A DNA stretch of 64,000 bases from Casuarius casuarius (GCA_003342895.1 PTFA01000407.1:159134-223133), one strand, 5' to 3'; shown: positions 25,351-40,000, counted from the first letter of the stretch. Translations and numbers: made by a program. Notes: a model not told the origin generated them from the sequence alone.

Positions 25351-28300
25351 CTGATAGACTAAAAGCAAGGGTCGGGGGCAGCAAGGACACTTTGTTAGGG
25401 AGGGGAGACCTGCACGCTCTTCCCAGCAAGTGCCCGTCGGGCAGGGCAAGGCCCCAGGCAGCGGCAGTCCTGTTAAGTCAGGAAGGCTATTCTGCAGCTT
25501 TGATGGTGACGTTGGCTTGGCGTGCTGTTAACTGGGGAGCTGCATCCCAGAAGGATTACAATGCCCTTTTCCTAGCTTTTTGACTGATTCAAACAATCAG
25601 ATTCACCAATGTACTTAAAAATGATTGATTTCGTTTGCAAAAATTGACTAGCAGGGCTGCATAGCTCCACCTTTGGCTGCGGACTCAGCCCTTTCCTGGG
25701 GACCCACTGAACACCTTAAGATGTTAACAGCTGACAGAGATCCCTTTCTTGTTCAAGGAGCCTGGAAAAGAAAAAAAGTCTTGTCCCGGCCTTGTTCCTT
25801 GTCATATGGCCACACTGCAGAGCAAGTCAACGACAGGGGCATTAACCACTGGTGGCCCATTCGGCTGTGGAGTAACTGAGGTTTAGCCATCTAGCAACGT
25901 GAAGGTCTGGACCAGCCATCAGTGCACAGACTGGTTTAACTTTCTGAGCCTGAAAGGAATTTTCTCCCCTCTTAAAATGTTTATGTGCTTTGGTGCACCA
26001 TCTGGACAACCCCAAAGCACACTCTGAATAATAGATGCTGAAAATACATAAGAGCTTCGCTTATTTAAACACCTAAATATTCAGAATCTTTTGATATCAC
26101 TGGTGTATTTACCCCATTTTCACTGCAGTAAAAGTTGGTAAAGCAGTTTGCACCTAAACCTGCTGCAAGCAGTGTTTACAACCAATTGTCTGCTGAGAGA
26201 TTAAGGCCCATAAGCTAAGCAAACAGGATTTCACCCTTGACGAGTTTTCAGCCTTTCAGTGACCCTTATCTTTCTAAAAGGATGAGTTGGATGGGTTGCA
26301 TTTTTCATCATACAAACTCTTTAGAAAGCTAATGGCAAAACCATAAGGGTTTTCAGAGGATGCGATCACAAAACAACTTCCTTCACCTGTTTTCTTTTAA
26401 ATGCTGCCGGTGGAGCTAGTGTGGACTAAGGCAGAGAGCAGGGATCTGGCTTCTGCTCCCACTTTTTCCACTAACTCGCTGCCACCTTGCTTTGCCGGTT
26501 CCCCTCCCACCGCAGCCTGGGCTGTGTCCTGCTGGAGAGCAAGCTCGTCCGCGCAGGGCAGCTCTCTCCCCATGCCGAGCTCGGAGCAGGCTCTCTTGAT
26601 CTTGGCCGCCTTTTGCGGGCTCTGCTGCATTAGCAATAAGCAGGCGTGAGAGTCTGGCAGCTCTCTAAGGAGGGCAGGAGATGGGTGGCAGGAGGGAAGC
26701 GGTGCCCCAGCTCAGGGCTTGCTTTCCGTCCTACAGCTGCTCTTTCCTTGTGCTCTGTGCGCTTGCTCGTGGGGGCACGGTAGGCCGGGTCAGCCGAATC
26801 CCTGGCAGCATCTACGAGTTTTGAGACCAGCTTCAACCGGCGCAGCGGCAGAACCGTTTTCATGCGCTGAGGCACCTTCTCCTCCCGGTATTACTGGCGT
26901 AAATCCCCAGCGCTGACCTCAGCAGCGTCTCCTCGCAGGCTGAAACCAGGGAGTCGCCACACGCGGTAGCCTGGGGCTGATGGTTTACTCAAATTGATGA
27001 GCTCCTCCTAAAGACTTGCTCTAAGTGACTCAGTTCTCAGTCTGTTTAGACCAACTTCATGGATTGAAGTGGAAATTTTGTCCAAGTAAAATTATCCCTC
27101 ATCCCTCAGGTTATGCCTGGAAAGCGGCACTTTGCCCATGTGCATTTCGTTGTCACAAGTGATACCTTAATGGCAAAAGCCTTTTACTCGAAAACGCTTA
27201 GTTAATCATTTTCATCATCTGAGGACAAAACTGTGCACTTCAGGGTTTTCCTGTTCCGCCACATTATTGGCCGGAGTTAGCAAACCGCCGTTACTGTGGG
27301 GCATCCTTAGCTGAGCTGTCTCCTGCCAGCTCAGCTCATGGAAGAGAACCGACAGCACCGGAGCTACCTGTGCCTTCAGCTGAGAGCAGCAGCCAGCTTG
27401 TTTAGCTGTGCGTTACGTGGGCACGTGCGGCGACTGATGCTGCGCTCCGTTTGCTTTCTGCTCCCAGACGTGCCACAGATTCAGGCAGAAAGGGGACAGA
27501 GTGCATTTCATTAATGTCATCTCTGGGAACCTTCAGTGCAGGTTCCTGCTCCCCTTTCCAAGCAGATACAATAAAATAAACTCACTACATACTTTTAAGC
27601 AGCAAAACACTTTCCACAGACAGGGAGCACTGGGGTGAAGAGCAGAGGATGTCTGGAAAAGCTACCACAACATTAAGAGCTTAATCAGTCCTAAAGAGCT
27701 GAGCAAGAGGACAGGAGACAAGATCCACCTGTTAGGTCTGTCTGAGGTGTCAAGAAAGGAGAGAGAAGGCTGGTTTAGATGGCGCAAACAGCAGAGGTTC
27801 CTGTACTGGCAAGGTGAGCTAAAGAGAAGGACAAGCAGGGAGCCAATTGCTTTGCAACCACCCCTTGTACCTGGCCGAGGGGCGAGCTGGGTTAGGCGGC
27901 TGACTGCAAGGGCTACTGTTCAAGGTAGCCACGCAGCCCTGTGTTTCCAGGTTGCCTTGGGCACAGAGCTCTTTTTTCTAAAGGAAAGCCCTTCGGACAC
28001 GGAGCCCCTCCAGGGTTCAAGGGGAGTTCTCTACGCAGCACCACTTGCACGACTGGAGGCTTTTTAGGTTTTGAAGAATGAAAAACTTGAGCTAATCCCT
28101 AGAACATCCTAGCCCCAAAGGTGATTCTGGTTTCTTACTCTTGTTGTAGTGGACACTCAGGCCCACCTCGTGCTAGGTCACAGCCAATGTCCCGCAAGTC
28201 CATACTGGTCAAATACAGCTCTTGTGTTACCCTGGGAAAAGCTGATCGTCATATTTTCCTATGGTGACTTCTCTCCTTTCTCCCATGTAATCCCCACTTG

Positions 28301-29959
28301 TTGTCTCATATCACTTTCTCCATCTCTACATTTTCTGTAAACAATTGTTTTTTATTTTTCCCTATACTTGACTATTTTATTCCTCTAAAACCTCTTTTTC
28401 ATTGCTCCAGATATTTTGGGGCTCTTAATTTTTTTCCTCATTAACACATTTTTTCCCTTCTTTCCTCCTTCCTCAGCCACAAAATTTCCCCCCACTCTCA
28501 GCTCTTACAGCTCTGTCTCCTGTTACCCTCTCGCAGCCATCCCGGGAGGGGGCTGGAGCACACATCCCACTTGCCTTCCAAATCCTGTTGACAAGAACGT
28601 TTCGGAGGATGAGTGACTGGCAGACAAACACCAGCCTCAAATACTCTGAACGCTGTGTTACGAATGGCTTTACCCTTGCCAACGCAGCAAGGAAAATAAC
28701 CCTCGAAAGGGATAGGCCATATTTTTAGCCAACCTTAAACTCAGCTTCCAATGCTGTCTGAAGAAATAGTTTTATGCTTAGCTGTCTCACTCCCGGGATT
28801 CGCTTTCCACAAACAGGTATTTAGAGGACAGACTCCGCGTTGAAAACACAGAGCTGCTGAGCAGGTCTGTGGATTCAGCACCGCTCCTCCCTTGGCCTGA
28901 TAGGGCATAACTGGACTCCTGGAAGCGAGTTTTCTTCAGATACCTAGAAACGTTGCAGAGGTGGTCCCTGGAGCTGATCCACACCTTGCAACGGAGTTGA
29001 GCCCAATGAGATTAATGCTCCAACCCTTTTCCCAGGTGGGAAGGCAGGGACTATACATCGAGAGCTCTGCAATGTGCCTGGTGCCCTGACTTTGACCAGC
29101 ACAGAGGAACTAAAAAGGGCAAAATTCAAACCCCACCAGAAGTAATTAATTGATACAGAGAGTCAGGATTTATCCTCCAGTCACAAACACCACCAAATTC
29201 AGATGTTGATTATTTCAATATATCATGAAGGAGATAAAATTTAGAGCTGCTTAGGGTAAATAAATAAGGATGTTTCAGCTCTATGCTGGCCTCAGATGTA
29301 TATGACCTTGTCTTCCTCCTCTCTTATTGGCCTTACGACAAGCCAGATTAAGGAGTGATCTCTTCCAAACAGCCCTCAGTTTGTTAAGCTTGTAAACAAT
29401 GGTAAGGGTGGAAACCAAAGCAAGATGGATAAAGCTTAGAAATCCAGGCTGGGATTTCCCTGTAACGGGCCTATAAGGAATGTGTGCTAATTAACAGGGC
29501 TAATTCCTTGTGCGGCGCTCGCCTCCCCGTACTCTGTGCCATTCCTCCTCCAGCCTCTTTGCTCAGGTCACCTTCTGCTCCCAAAGGCCACCACAGTCGC
29601 AGCCCAGGCTGTGAGTTCACCATGGCACCCTCTGAAAAAGCACTGTAGGGGACGAGGAGGGGGCTTCTACCTGGAAGGAAGTACGGGCACGCGGCTTCTG
29701 GAGTCCCAGCTCAGCCATCTCCCGCCAGCCCTCCTTCCCCAGTCGCCTCATGCTACCTGTCCTTGAGGCCACCAAGCTCCAACCAACGCTTTGACACCCC
29801 GCCAAAACCATAGCGTTTCAGCTCTGCTCCGTCTGTCTTGTTACGGCGCTTTGTGTCAACACGTCCCTCGCTTGCGCAGCGCAGGAGCGGAGGCGGCTTG
29901 TTCAGCAAGGGTTTTATGCTCACCGCTCTTTTACTCCAGAAAGAAGCCAGGGACCATCA

Positions 29960-29984
29960 GGGTTGGGGGTGGCAGGGTGAGGGG
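29960..29984 (+). other. G-quadruplex motif
   Basis: GGG-TT-GGGGG-TGGCA-GGG-TGA-GGGG on the + strand. It fits G3+N1-7 with loops of 2, 5 and 3. Confidence 0.5.
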
Positions 29985-31284
29985 CTGATCTGTTTGGGAT
30001 GTTTTTTCCCTTCTCCCTGAGTACACCAACCGAAAAGACTGTTGCAGGGACAGCATTAGAGGCTGCTGTGTTTGAAGTGCTCCCATTCGTTTGTAAGAGA
30101 TGACTTGTTTATAGCAAGACAGCGCTGAAGCAATTATTACGACGCAAATGGAGAGGTTCACCTTGTGCTGGTTACCTGTGAAACCCACTACGGGGAAAAG
30201 CGGTGAGGCCACTGGCTTAGCAAAGCAAAGGGGGATTGCGGGAGTGAGCGCTGCCATACCTCAGCTCTGTCATGAGGGGTACCATCAAAAAGTAAGCAGC
30301 AATCTTATGCACAAGCCCATGTGACACTCAGCACAAAGTGTGTGTGCAGTGGGCCAAGAAGTGCCTGAAAGCTCTTTTTTTTGGCTTTCAAACTGAGAGG
30401 ATATTTTCAAGTGGGATCCTGAGATGATCTGATCCCAGCGCTATTCGATATTGCCATTGGCGTTTGGGGCAGCAGCATGAGAGCGTACCACTCCGCACGG
30501 CTCGGAGATGCTGGGGAGGAGCTGCAAGGGCTGGGAGAGACAGCCTCAGAAACAGCTCTGCTGAAACCGCCCCAAAAAACCAATGAGGCAAAATTCAGTA
30601 ACAAATACAAAAGTGCTGCGTTTGGGAAAGAGAAGTTAGATGGTCTCACAGCTGCAGCTGTCCTGTATGTGCTTAACTCAAGTTAAGACAGGTTCTTACT
30701 GTAGACAGATCTGCTCTGTACCGACTGGTATCCTGCAGGGAAGGCTCGGTGCTTCAGCGCCAAAAGAACAGATCCGAGCGCACACAGCAAAGCAAATCTG
30801 CCCGTTGGCTGCAGGAGCTGTAGTAGTCCCTCGCTGTGAAATACCCTTTATCCGCCGCTGCGCACGTGCATGGAGCAGACCAGATGCCCTTCCCCAAGTA
30901 CACGAGGACACAGCCGCCCGTCCGCGCCGCGGGAGGGTGGCAGACTGCCTCTGTTGGCTCTAGGCAGACTGCTGCGAAGGGTTTTTCTCCCCAAGCTGGA
31001 AGGAATCTTTTTCTGATGCAGCAACTTTTTCTGTTCCTTTGGCAGTTCCAGCTGGATCTGGAAAATCCCAACCAGCTGCAGACTTTAAGATTTTATTTTA
31101 GGCTATGACCTGGCAGGAGGAATGAGGCATTTTGACGGCTAGTTGCTTGTGCCGTGACTGTCACATGCGCGCTGGAGAGGCTATGTTTGCCTTTGTGCAC
31201 GCCGTCCTTTCTGTATCTGGAGAAAGCAAGAGCCGGAGCAGTGTTTTCCATTGACCATTCAGCACCGAGGGTACCAATAATAGT

Positions 31285-31345
31285 GCAGTCACACATGCAG
31301 AGCTTCGGGGAAGGGACTGCGTCTTCTTCGCAAGGGAAAAGGCCC
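31285..31345 (+). mobile_element. Possible old LINE/SINE 3' tail relic
   Basis: The words agagcttcggggaaggg and actgcgtcttcttcgc resemble the widespread amniote L2/MIR-type 3' tail that reads roughly 'CTCTTCGGGGCAGGGACTGTGTCTT'. The rest of the element is not recognisable. Confidence 0.3.
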
Positions 31346-34300
31346 TCGCACACTGGGGACAGTGTCGCTGCCCACATAATAAACAGAAGGAGGACAGTCC
31401 TCAGCAAGTTTCTCCTGCAATACTGCGCTCAGTTGCCCTTTTGCTTGGCATAAAGGTTTGGCATCCTCAGGGCCTGCGGTACGGGAGCACAAATGTGAAA
31501 GGCAGGTCAGGATTCAAGGTTGTGCAAAGGCTACCTCTAGGTTAAGAGGAAAGTTCAGGAAAAGCTTCTTCAGCAGAGGTATGCTGGCGTTAGGGGGACA
31601 GGCAGGTCATTTGAGCCGGGCACGTTGCTAGTTTTGGAGAGCCTGTCAGCTCTAGCCCATGGCAATAGGCAAGCAGGTCTGGATGAGAGACAGCTCTGCA
31701 GAAGTAAGCCAAAAAAACCAAGGAGAGGTGGAAGACAGGCTTTTGGAGGACAGGGTGAGATGGGTTCAGATCTGTTGCCTGAAGCAGCCTAAGAACAGCA
31801 GGGTCATTCGGGCTAATGATGTGGGTCAAGATGAACACTATTTGTAAAGTGAGGATGTTGGTCAGAGTTTGGAGCCTCATATCCACTCCGACAGGGGGCA
31901 AACGAAACAGGCAGGACAAAGCAAAGCTCCCTTTTCCTCTGAAAATTGCAGGGTTTCTAGTCATCAGATGAATGAGTCTCTCTAGAGCATGGAAGAGAGA
32001 CGAACCAGTTTATGATGTGATATGTGACTGCATCGCAGGGAATGCCTTGGGAAGCCCCATCACTCTTGAATCTTGCACTGAACAAAACCCAGACCCCCAC
32101 AGCTGGCCACAAGAACCCACATTTCTGTAGCCCTCAGGACCCCATCCTGCGTGCGGCTCTTGCACGAGGCTGGACACACTGGCTAGCCCAGGAAGGAAAA
32201 GCAAGTTACGTAGGAGGACTCTAGGGCCAAATTCACCCCTGGAACTTGACCAACATCTTTGCTGGAGTCCTGCAGCCAAGTTCTCTGCTGAGGGACTGCC
32301 AGATTTAGCAAATATATGGGTCTTTATGCAGGTGCAGATTAGCATGGTTCTCCAGAAGCCAAAGGATGGAAGTTTACCCAGTTGGAGAGTTTCTTGAAGT
32401 TCCTTCAAGTGAATTTTTACTCATCATGTTTTTCTTATTTCTCTGACCACTCTGCTTTTTGCCCCATTTTATGTGCATTCCCCATCGGTTCTCTCCCCCT
32501 GTTGTTTTCTCTGAGTGTTTGCTAAGCCCGCTGCAAATCCAGCAGCACTCAAGTTCTCATTGAACTTTTGAACCCACCCTGTTCAAGTGGGTGCTAAATC
32601 AGGCAGGCCAAGGCAAGCCAGCTCCAATTCTGAGGACAGCAATTGCGCTTTTGCAAAAATAATTGACAAACATTCTGCATTTAGACAAAGCTCGTCGAAG
32701 GGAGCGAGAGAATGCTTATAGGCGCTGACTCTGGTCTGCAGAGCGCCAGTACTCAAGCAGGACATTTTAATAACATCCTTCATGGACAAGTGTTTTGCTT
32801 GGAACCCTTTTTTCCTCCCTCCACTCAGACAATTGTCAGCAAAGGGACTCGCCGAGAACAAAATGGAATTAAATCTATTCAGAAAATTAGAACATTCTGC
32901 ATTTCTTTCTTTCTGTGCTGGATTCATTACTAGCGGGGCTATAATCTGCGTTTTTTTGCCTGCAGCACACTCCCACTCTTACCTCTTAACAGTGATGCTG
33001 CTATTCTCCCAGATAAACAGGTCCTCCCTGAATGGATTATAGCTCTCAGCCCAATGCAGCCTGATGACAAGGGAAAAACAAACAAATGCATTCCCAGGGC
33101 CTCATCCAGCTCTTCGGGAAGAAAACGGAAACCCTCCCTATTTCAGCAGTTTAGACCCAGCCCTTAAGAGTCCCTATGCTGATGGCTAATTGCACAGAGT
33201 CCAAGACGTTCAGGTTGTGAGGACTCAGCACTGCCTATGCTGTCTTTTCGCAACCCCGCAGCCACTTCAGAGGGCTCAAGCCCCCCGGGGCCCACCAGGT
33301 CTCCTCCCCAGCCACACTAGCCACACGAGACCTCTGCATTAAGGCAGGAGGTGTTTTGCTGGCGGCTCCTGCCCTGGGACTGTTGAGTAGCTCTAATCTG
33401 CACTGCGAGAACTCCCCACTCCCATCGTGTTCTTCCTCAGCTGTTCTGGTGACACGGCTTCTCAGTTTCCTTCTCGATGAAACCAAGAAATGTACATTTT
33501 TAACCCAACCATGGCTTCTTTTTTCCCCTGTTACTATCGCAAGGAAAACCTCTCCCAGGTGGTTGTTCTCCCATCCATTTAATTCACATAGTTCCCAAAG
33601 GGCATCATTTGAGTTTTACCAGTTTCAGTTCTGGTTACCAGAGCTGTGCCTGCGTCGCTATTTCTGGCCCCACGTTAGCTTATGCCCTCACGGCATCTAG
33701 GTTCATTTCAACTCGGATGCATTTGCTTTCCTTGTGACGTGATTTTCTGCTGCAGCAATTTTACAGGGGTTTTCAGTACTATGAATTCCTGGGTTCACAA
33801 ACTGACTGAAGGAAGTATCCAGACTATGAGGGGTGACACTGAATGTGCCAAAACAGACAATATTCACACTTCAGCTGACCCAGCAGCTGGGAGAAAAGGG
33901 ACAACGAGTAAAATAATGAAATGAGGGGCAATTGAAAGAAAAATACGCCAGAAATATTTGCGTTGACATAGAAAGCTATTAGCAAGGGTACAAGAGAGAG
34001 CTGAATTCAGTGCTCAGGAAATCACGTGTTTGCAGTGAAAGGAAGACAAGAAATCATTCCCTGAGATTGGACTACTCCTTCCCGTCATGTCCCAGGAGCC
34101 TCAGCTGGAGGGTCCTGGCTGCCTCCTGCTCATGGCGCAGACAGGGCCAAGGGCTCCATTCAGCTGTGCGACATCTCCCAGTACCGATACCTCTTCCCAT
34201 CCTAACAGTTCAAACAGCCAGTTTCTTCTGATTTCTCCCACTCAGTTCTTGCATGCCTCAGACCAACGCTTTCAGTGGTAATAGGCTCATTATTGCTTTA

Positions 34301-35846
34301 AATTTGGAGGACTTCGGTCAGCCCGCTGTTCCCGTAATTTACCATAGTTTATAGTGATAATGAGGGTTTGGATGTGTAAAGAAGCTCTAAAGTACACACA
34401 GAAATGCACACAAGGGAGTGCAACCCCGAGCCTTGGGCATTAGTGACTATGAATGGGTGAGCGAGTGCTTAGCCCCGGAAACTAAAACAGGAGAGACAAA
34501 GTCACACAATCTTCCTGGGCTAGCAATGCTGTTTATCTTACTTGTTTAAATGACTAGAGAAAGCTTTTATTTCTTTTTGTTGCTCTGTAACTATGCTATG
34601 GTTTAGTCTTAGCCATGCACAGTTGCTTGCACGACTTTAGGAACTAAACAGTTGTGGACTCGCCCGATAAGTGACTGCGAGATGGTCTGAGAAGTCCAGG
34701 AACCATGGACATAAGTCCATCACTCCACCACGGAAACCAGAAGAGCTGAAGGACTCCTTTGGTCTTATCACATCTGAAGAACAACAAATAAAAGAACGAG
34801 GGAGAGAAGTCCTTTAAGATTCTTGGGTTTTGTGGGGTAACAATCTGAAAATCTTCCTTGCCAGGGACAATTTCAAGCAGCAAACGTCAAGTCTGGTCAC
34901 ACATAATCCTGCCGGTGCATACATGCCTGCTTTGTGTGCGCGGTAGCATAATTGCACGTGCAAGTGGCGTAGAAGTATGTCGATTTGCTACCAGATTTCA
35001 TAACAGTGCAGACTGTTCATAGCATTTTTGGCGCTCAATTAGTGTTCACATCTCTGATTTCAGAAGCCACATTTTAGGGGGAAAAAATCAGGCCTGTTAT
35101 TTCTGCTGGCAGTGCTGTTACTAAAAATAACTACCTGAATGACATTAAGAAACCGTATTTGAGTTGGTCAGTGGATACATTTTGACTGGACAGCAGGAAG
35201 TGTTTCTAATGATGTGTTACAGGGTAGATTATTATTCCCAGGGAAGAGGTGAAAGCCTCATTGACTGAGAGCTTTTAAATGCAGGAGTTAAGAGGGGAGG
35301 GGAGGGAACAATCTTGCATCGCGCCCTGATATTCTGCGTGGCTTGGGATCCCTAAGAGGTACACAGAAAGCACGGCCTGTAAGCCACACAGAAACCTCAC
35401 TCCCCTGAGCCACGTAACGCGGTCCCCCAGCCAGTCCCGCTCCCAGGAGCAGCGCTTCCATTTAGGGCTCCAGGCAGCCTGCCTGGCAACTCGGGGCCTG
35501 AACAGCGCTTGTCAGGGCCCCCTCAGAGTGCAAAAGCCTGGCTGTTATCACGTGCACGCATGACACGCGCTGCCACACATCTCCTGGCAGGACTTGCAGC
35601 AGTCACAACACCTCTAGGTCAACAGCTCGGTTGCTCTGCAGCGGTGTCACACAAGCTGCCGCAGAGACCACTTGTTTCCTCCTCCCGACCGGATAACTCA
35701 TCCTGCCCAACAGAGACGCTCCTGGCTGGCCTGGAGGTGTCTGGACAGATATGTTTGCCATCCACCGCCCGAAAGGGATGGTTGCGAGATGAGGCTTTCT
35801 GCACCCCCACACCAAGCCCCCGAGATCCTGCGTGGGTCATGCTCCA

Positions 35847-35872
35847 GGGCGGGGGGTGTGGGACTGGGGGGG
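35847..35872 (+). other. Strong G-quadruplex motif
   Basis: GGG-C-GGGGGG-TGT-GGG-ACT-GGGGGGG on the + strand has loops of 1, 3 and 3 bases. It is the best G4 candidate in the window. Confidence 0.6.
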
Positions 35873-36774
35873 CACTCCACATTGCACGGGTTCATGTTGC
35901 ACAACCAAGAGCAAGGCATGACGTTTCCTCGCTCTCATCTCACACACAAGGGACCATTACTACTCTTTACATCCTGAACATTTCAGAATTCCTTTTAGGC
36001 TGCGATGTGGCCCCTGGAGAACATGTTGGAGCGATTTCAACATGTGCCACCTTGTAGAAGTCCCCGAGAGACCAGGACACCAGAGGAAGGAGCAGCTGTG
36101 CGCTAGCATAGTCAGCCCTTGGAGGTGCTCACAGAACATGATAGCGCCATGAAATACAGGTTCTAACCTTCTGCTGGCTTAGTCCTCGCGTTGGTGCTTG
36201 TGCCACATTAACACGAGTGTGAACTGTGCACATTTCACCATAACTGCCTGTTAATGCTCATTTTGCCCAAACAGGAAAAACTGTATAAGCTACTCATTTT
36301 GCAAGCCAGGAAAGCCTTTTATTGGGGCTGATGATACTGTGCATAGTGCAATGAGAAGACCTTCAGAGTGTATGGGCAAGTGTTACATGCCATGAGTAAG
36401 GCAGCCCTTCAGCCCTAATTGTCTTTCTTTTATGCATATACATTGCAATACAGTATTTCATGGTCTTGGAAGTTGGTCTTTTTCCCAGGAGACCCCTGTC
36501 CAGTTCCTCAATCTCCTTCCTATCTTCCCCACTCCTTTCACTCATCATTTGCCCCTTTCTCGGGCTCCAGTTTTGGCATTAATCAGGAACAGAGTATTAG
36601 GGATAAAAGCAACTCTCAGCCCTCCACTCCGGTACCCAGAGCAAAGGTGGCTGTAATAGTCCTGCCCTTTCTGCTCCAAGAGGGAATGGGCTCTTGAGCA
36701 CCCAGCACCTCCTCTCGTCTACCCGGCTGGGATTCAGCCCTACCTTCCCCAAACCCGCGTGCATCCTGCTAGGT

Positions 36775-37045
36775 CAGCTGATTAGCATTTAGCATCAGTT
36801 ATTCCATTTAAGTTTATCAATTGATTGGTTAATGAGCCACTTGTTTGCCTTAGGTTACTCATCGCTATTGCCTCTGCTTATAGATTAGATGCTGCTTTTT
36901 ATCACACGTTTCCCCATATGCTGTAGGTTGTAAATCTATTATATAGATATTAGTAATCTACAGTCACCACTGTTTAAAGGAGATGCTGGCAATGCTATTA
37001 AATTTAAATCAGAGCTCCCTTATCTAGATTTCCAAAGTCCAGGTA
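36775..37045. promoter_or_regulatory. AT-rich candidate conserved element
   Basis: A long, non-repetitive stretch with many factor-like words: gctgattagcatttagcatc, tatcaattgattggttaatg (CCAAT inverted plus homeodomain cores), tgcttatagattagatgct, ctattatatagatattagtaa, and ttaaatttaaatcagagc. No open frame is seen. It looks more like an enhancer than most of the intron, but conservation cannot be tested here. Confidence 0.35.
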
Positions 37046-40000
37046 ATTCTCTGTATACATTTTCTTCCCCACCGAAGGAAGATGCTGCCAGCAGCCCACA
37101 TCTCCAGACAACCTTACGATAAAGCAACGGATGCTCTGAGCTGTTCACATTCACAAAAAGACGGGTGAAGGGAGGGAAGCCCTTTTAATTCGCATGCAGC
37201 CATGGCCTGCTCAACGCTTGAATCAAGCCGGGAGAGGAAGAGTCGGTCCGTAATTTCTTGTGCTTGCCCTGTTCAATGCAAAATGCGACAGTGGCTTCTG
37301 CAGAGCACGTGATCACAAAGTAAGCAGAGATCTCCTCGCTCCCACAACAAACTCACTTTGCTAGGCCTGCCAAACAGCTAACAGAGGGTTGTTGTCCCAG
37401 TCCAAAGCCCTGCGGCTTGACCCGTACTACGTCTAATCCCTCACGTTGGGTGTTAGCCAGGGAGGAAGGGGAAGATTTGCTCTGATTGGAAAACTCAAAA
37501 GCCTTGAAGAAACTAAAGAGATCTGCAAACCTTCCAAGATGCTTTCTGTAAAAATTAAAGCCTACCCATCAAAACGTTGCATCATCCAAATGCTAGCAGT
37601 GCACTTACTATGTGGGTGGGAAGAGAGAGAGTCAAAGTAGTCTAAGCTAATTAAACCTCAGCCTCTATGAATCCAATCAAACCTCTCCAGAAGGCAGGAA
37701 TGTTTTACACCAGAGACAGTTCAATAATTCTGGAGATGTGCTTAAACTCTATCAGATGTAGAGTAAATTTATTACAAGGCTGATTTACCAAATCTAGCTG
37801 AATGCTTTATAACATGGTTCAGAAAGTCACTTTGAACCGTAATGCATCTCAGATTCTTTCAGGAGAGACAGGCATTTGCAAATTAAATAAATAAGGAATT
37901 TGTGAATTGAAGACGGGGACATAGGGGGATGACAAAGACTGATGAAAGTAGGAGGAGGAACATACTCACTTTGAGATGTTCGTCACAGTGGTTGCTTCTT
38001 AATGCAATGGGCAAACACATTTGCGCACCCATTTAAATGCAACGCTGCTGTCAATTGCAATTGTGTCTACGCAGAAAGGCAGTGGTGGTGAAGCCCTCCC
38101 AGCCAAAGCTGAACCAGAACTGGTGCAGGCACCTCGCGACAGCAGCTTGTTCCATGGCATCTCTTACTTCCGCAGGGGTCTAGTGGCCAGCAAGCAATGT
38201 GACAGCAAAACAGGATGGGGGAGAGGTGCCAAGCAGGCTGATAGCTGCTCTGATATTTGCTTCCCAGCAGTCTCTGGGTTATTTCTTGGTAGTGCAGAAC
38301 TCCTGGGACTCCCATTAACAGAATATGGTCTGGGCAAGGAGGCTTAAGTGCTAATCTGGCTTTAAGCCAAGCTTTTAGATGCAAGAAAGCTTCTGGCCAG
38401 GGTACTCCAGACACTTGGCTCTTGAACGCACCCTTCTCCACTGGCAGAGCTGCCATGCCAAAAGTGGACACAAAGCTCGAGGAAAGTGCTGGGACCTGTG
38501 CCTCACCCAGCGAGCGAGGAAGAGGCTGCCTCCAGCACGCGGCATCACGGAGGATGCTGTCGGGCTGATAGAGACCCCCAAAGGAAGGGGGGAGCTGCTC
38601 TGTTTTAGGCCAGTGGCCAATCCTCGGTCCTCTGATTTTATAGGAACTTTTCTAGTCAGAGCCACATGCTTCTCTCCTGCTGCCACCATGGGGAGGAAGG
38701 AAGTCAACAGGGGGGCGAGGGTACAGTCTCAGATGCAGTTACAAAGCCCCAGTTCACTTCTGCAGACCAACCCCTCATCTTCAACAAGGGTGAACGTCCT
38801 ACATCACCTCACACAGGAATATTTGTGGCCATGAGGAATGGCGTTTCCACTGTCATCTTTCCACACAACGGCATGCGGGGCACCAGCCCTCCTGGGAGCC
38901 ACGTACAAATTCTCGTGCAGCTCCAAGCGCACAGGACGCTGCCATCAGGAGACATCTCCTGTTTGCAGTCAGGGGAGAGGGCCCCGTTCACAGGCCCCAT
39001 TGCACACTGGGGTAGCTAGGCAATTCATTCCCAGAGCCAGCATCTGCGTCAGCCATCCCTCCTGGCTGTCCTCCTCCCACAGCGTAGGATCTGAATCTCC
39101 CCCCAGCTCCCGGGTCAGTCCAGCCCACTGGTGGCCACATGACATGTCCAGCCAGGTCCGTCAGTGCCTACACCACTTGGGTGGCTGGTCACATCATGAT
39201 CTTGCACTCTGCTAACTCCTTAGCAAGTACTACCTCCAAGCCCACACCGCTACCCCAGCATCTTTGCAAGCATCAGTCCTTCCTTCACTGTGGCATGATC
39301 AACCCTGCCGTCTGTCACCTGCTAGTCCCATTACACATGGGACCTCCGTGCTTTTCTTACAGTCCGTGTTCCCAAACACTTTGGGGAGTTACGTTAGCTC
39401 CAGTAGTGACCTGCATCCAGCTGAGCATCTGATACCACGATGGGGGCAAGGTATTAGGGTAAACCAGTAGACCTACGGCTCGCTGTGGCATTAGCTAGAT
39501 CTGTCACTAGACTGTGACGGAGAGATATCACGAGACAAAGGTGAATCGCAGCACCTTCACCACACCGCACCTGAACTCAGCGTGACGCAGAGGAAGGAAG
39601 GTGGGGGACTGCCTAGTTTGAGACTGGAGACACATGGAATAACAGCTCAAGTGGTACATGCACACCACACCTGTCTGCTGGCTTCTGACGATAGCAAGGC
39701 GCACAGCGTAGGAAGAAAACAACCTTGTTTATTCTCTTCCAAAAAGCCGTCGCTGTGCTCCTCTGCTCTGTTAGGTGGCAGATCTAGCAGGCAGGAGAGC
39801 AGGAGGAGAGGAGCGCGCGCAGAGGGCAGTGCGGGCAGGGAGCAACGCGAGCGCCTTGGGAAGACAAGCAGAGCTGCGGGTCTTGCGTTTTGCATTCAAG
39901 GGCAGAATTTCTAGGATCCATTTATGACATCCAGTTGAGTCTACTGGAAGTAATTATTTGTGGTCTTTTGGCAGCTGGTACATTTGTTGTGGCATATGTT

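Noticed and set aside
32669..32905. Repeated word acattctgcattt
   Set aside because: A 13-base repeat about 220 bases apart in AT-rich DNA, with no further similarity around it; likely chance.
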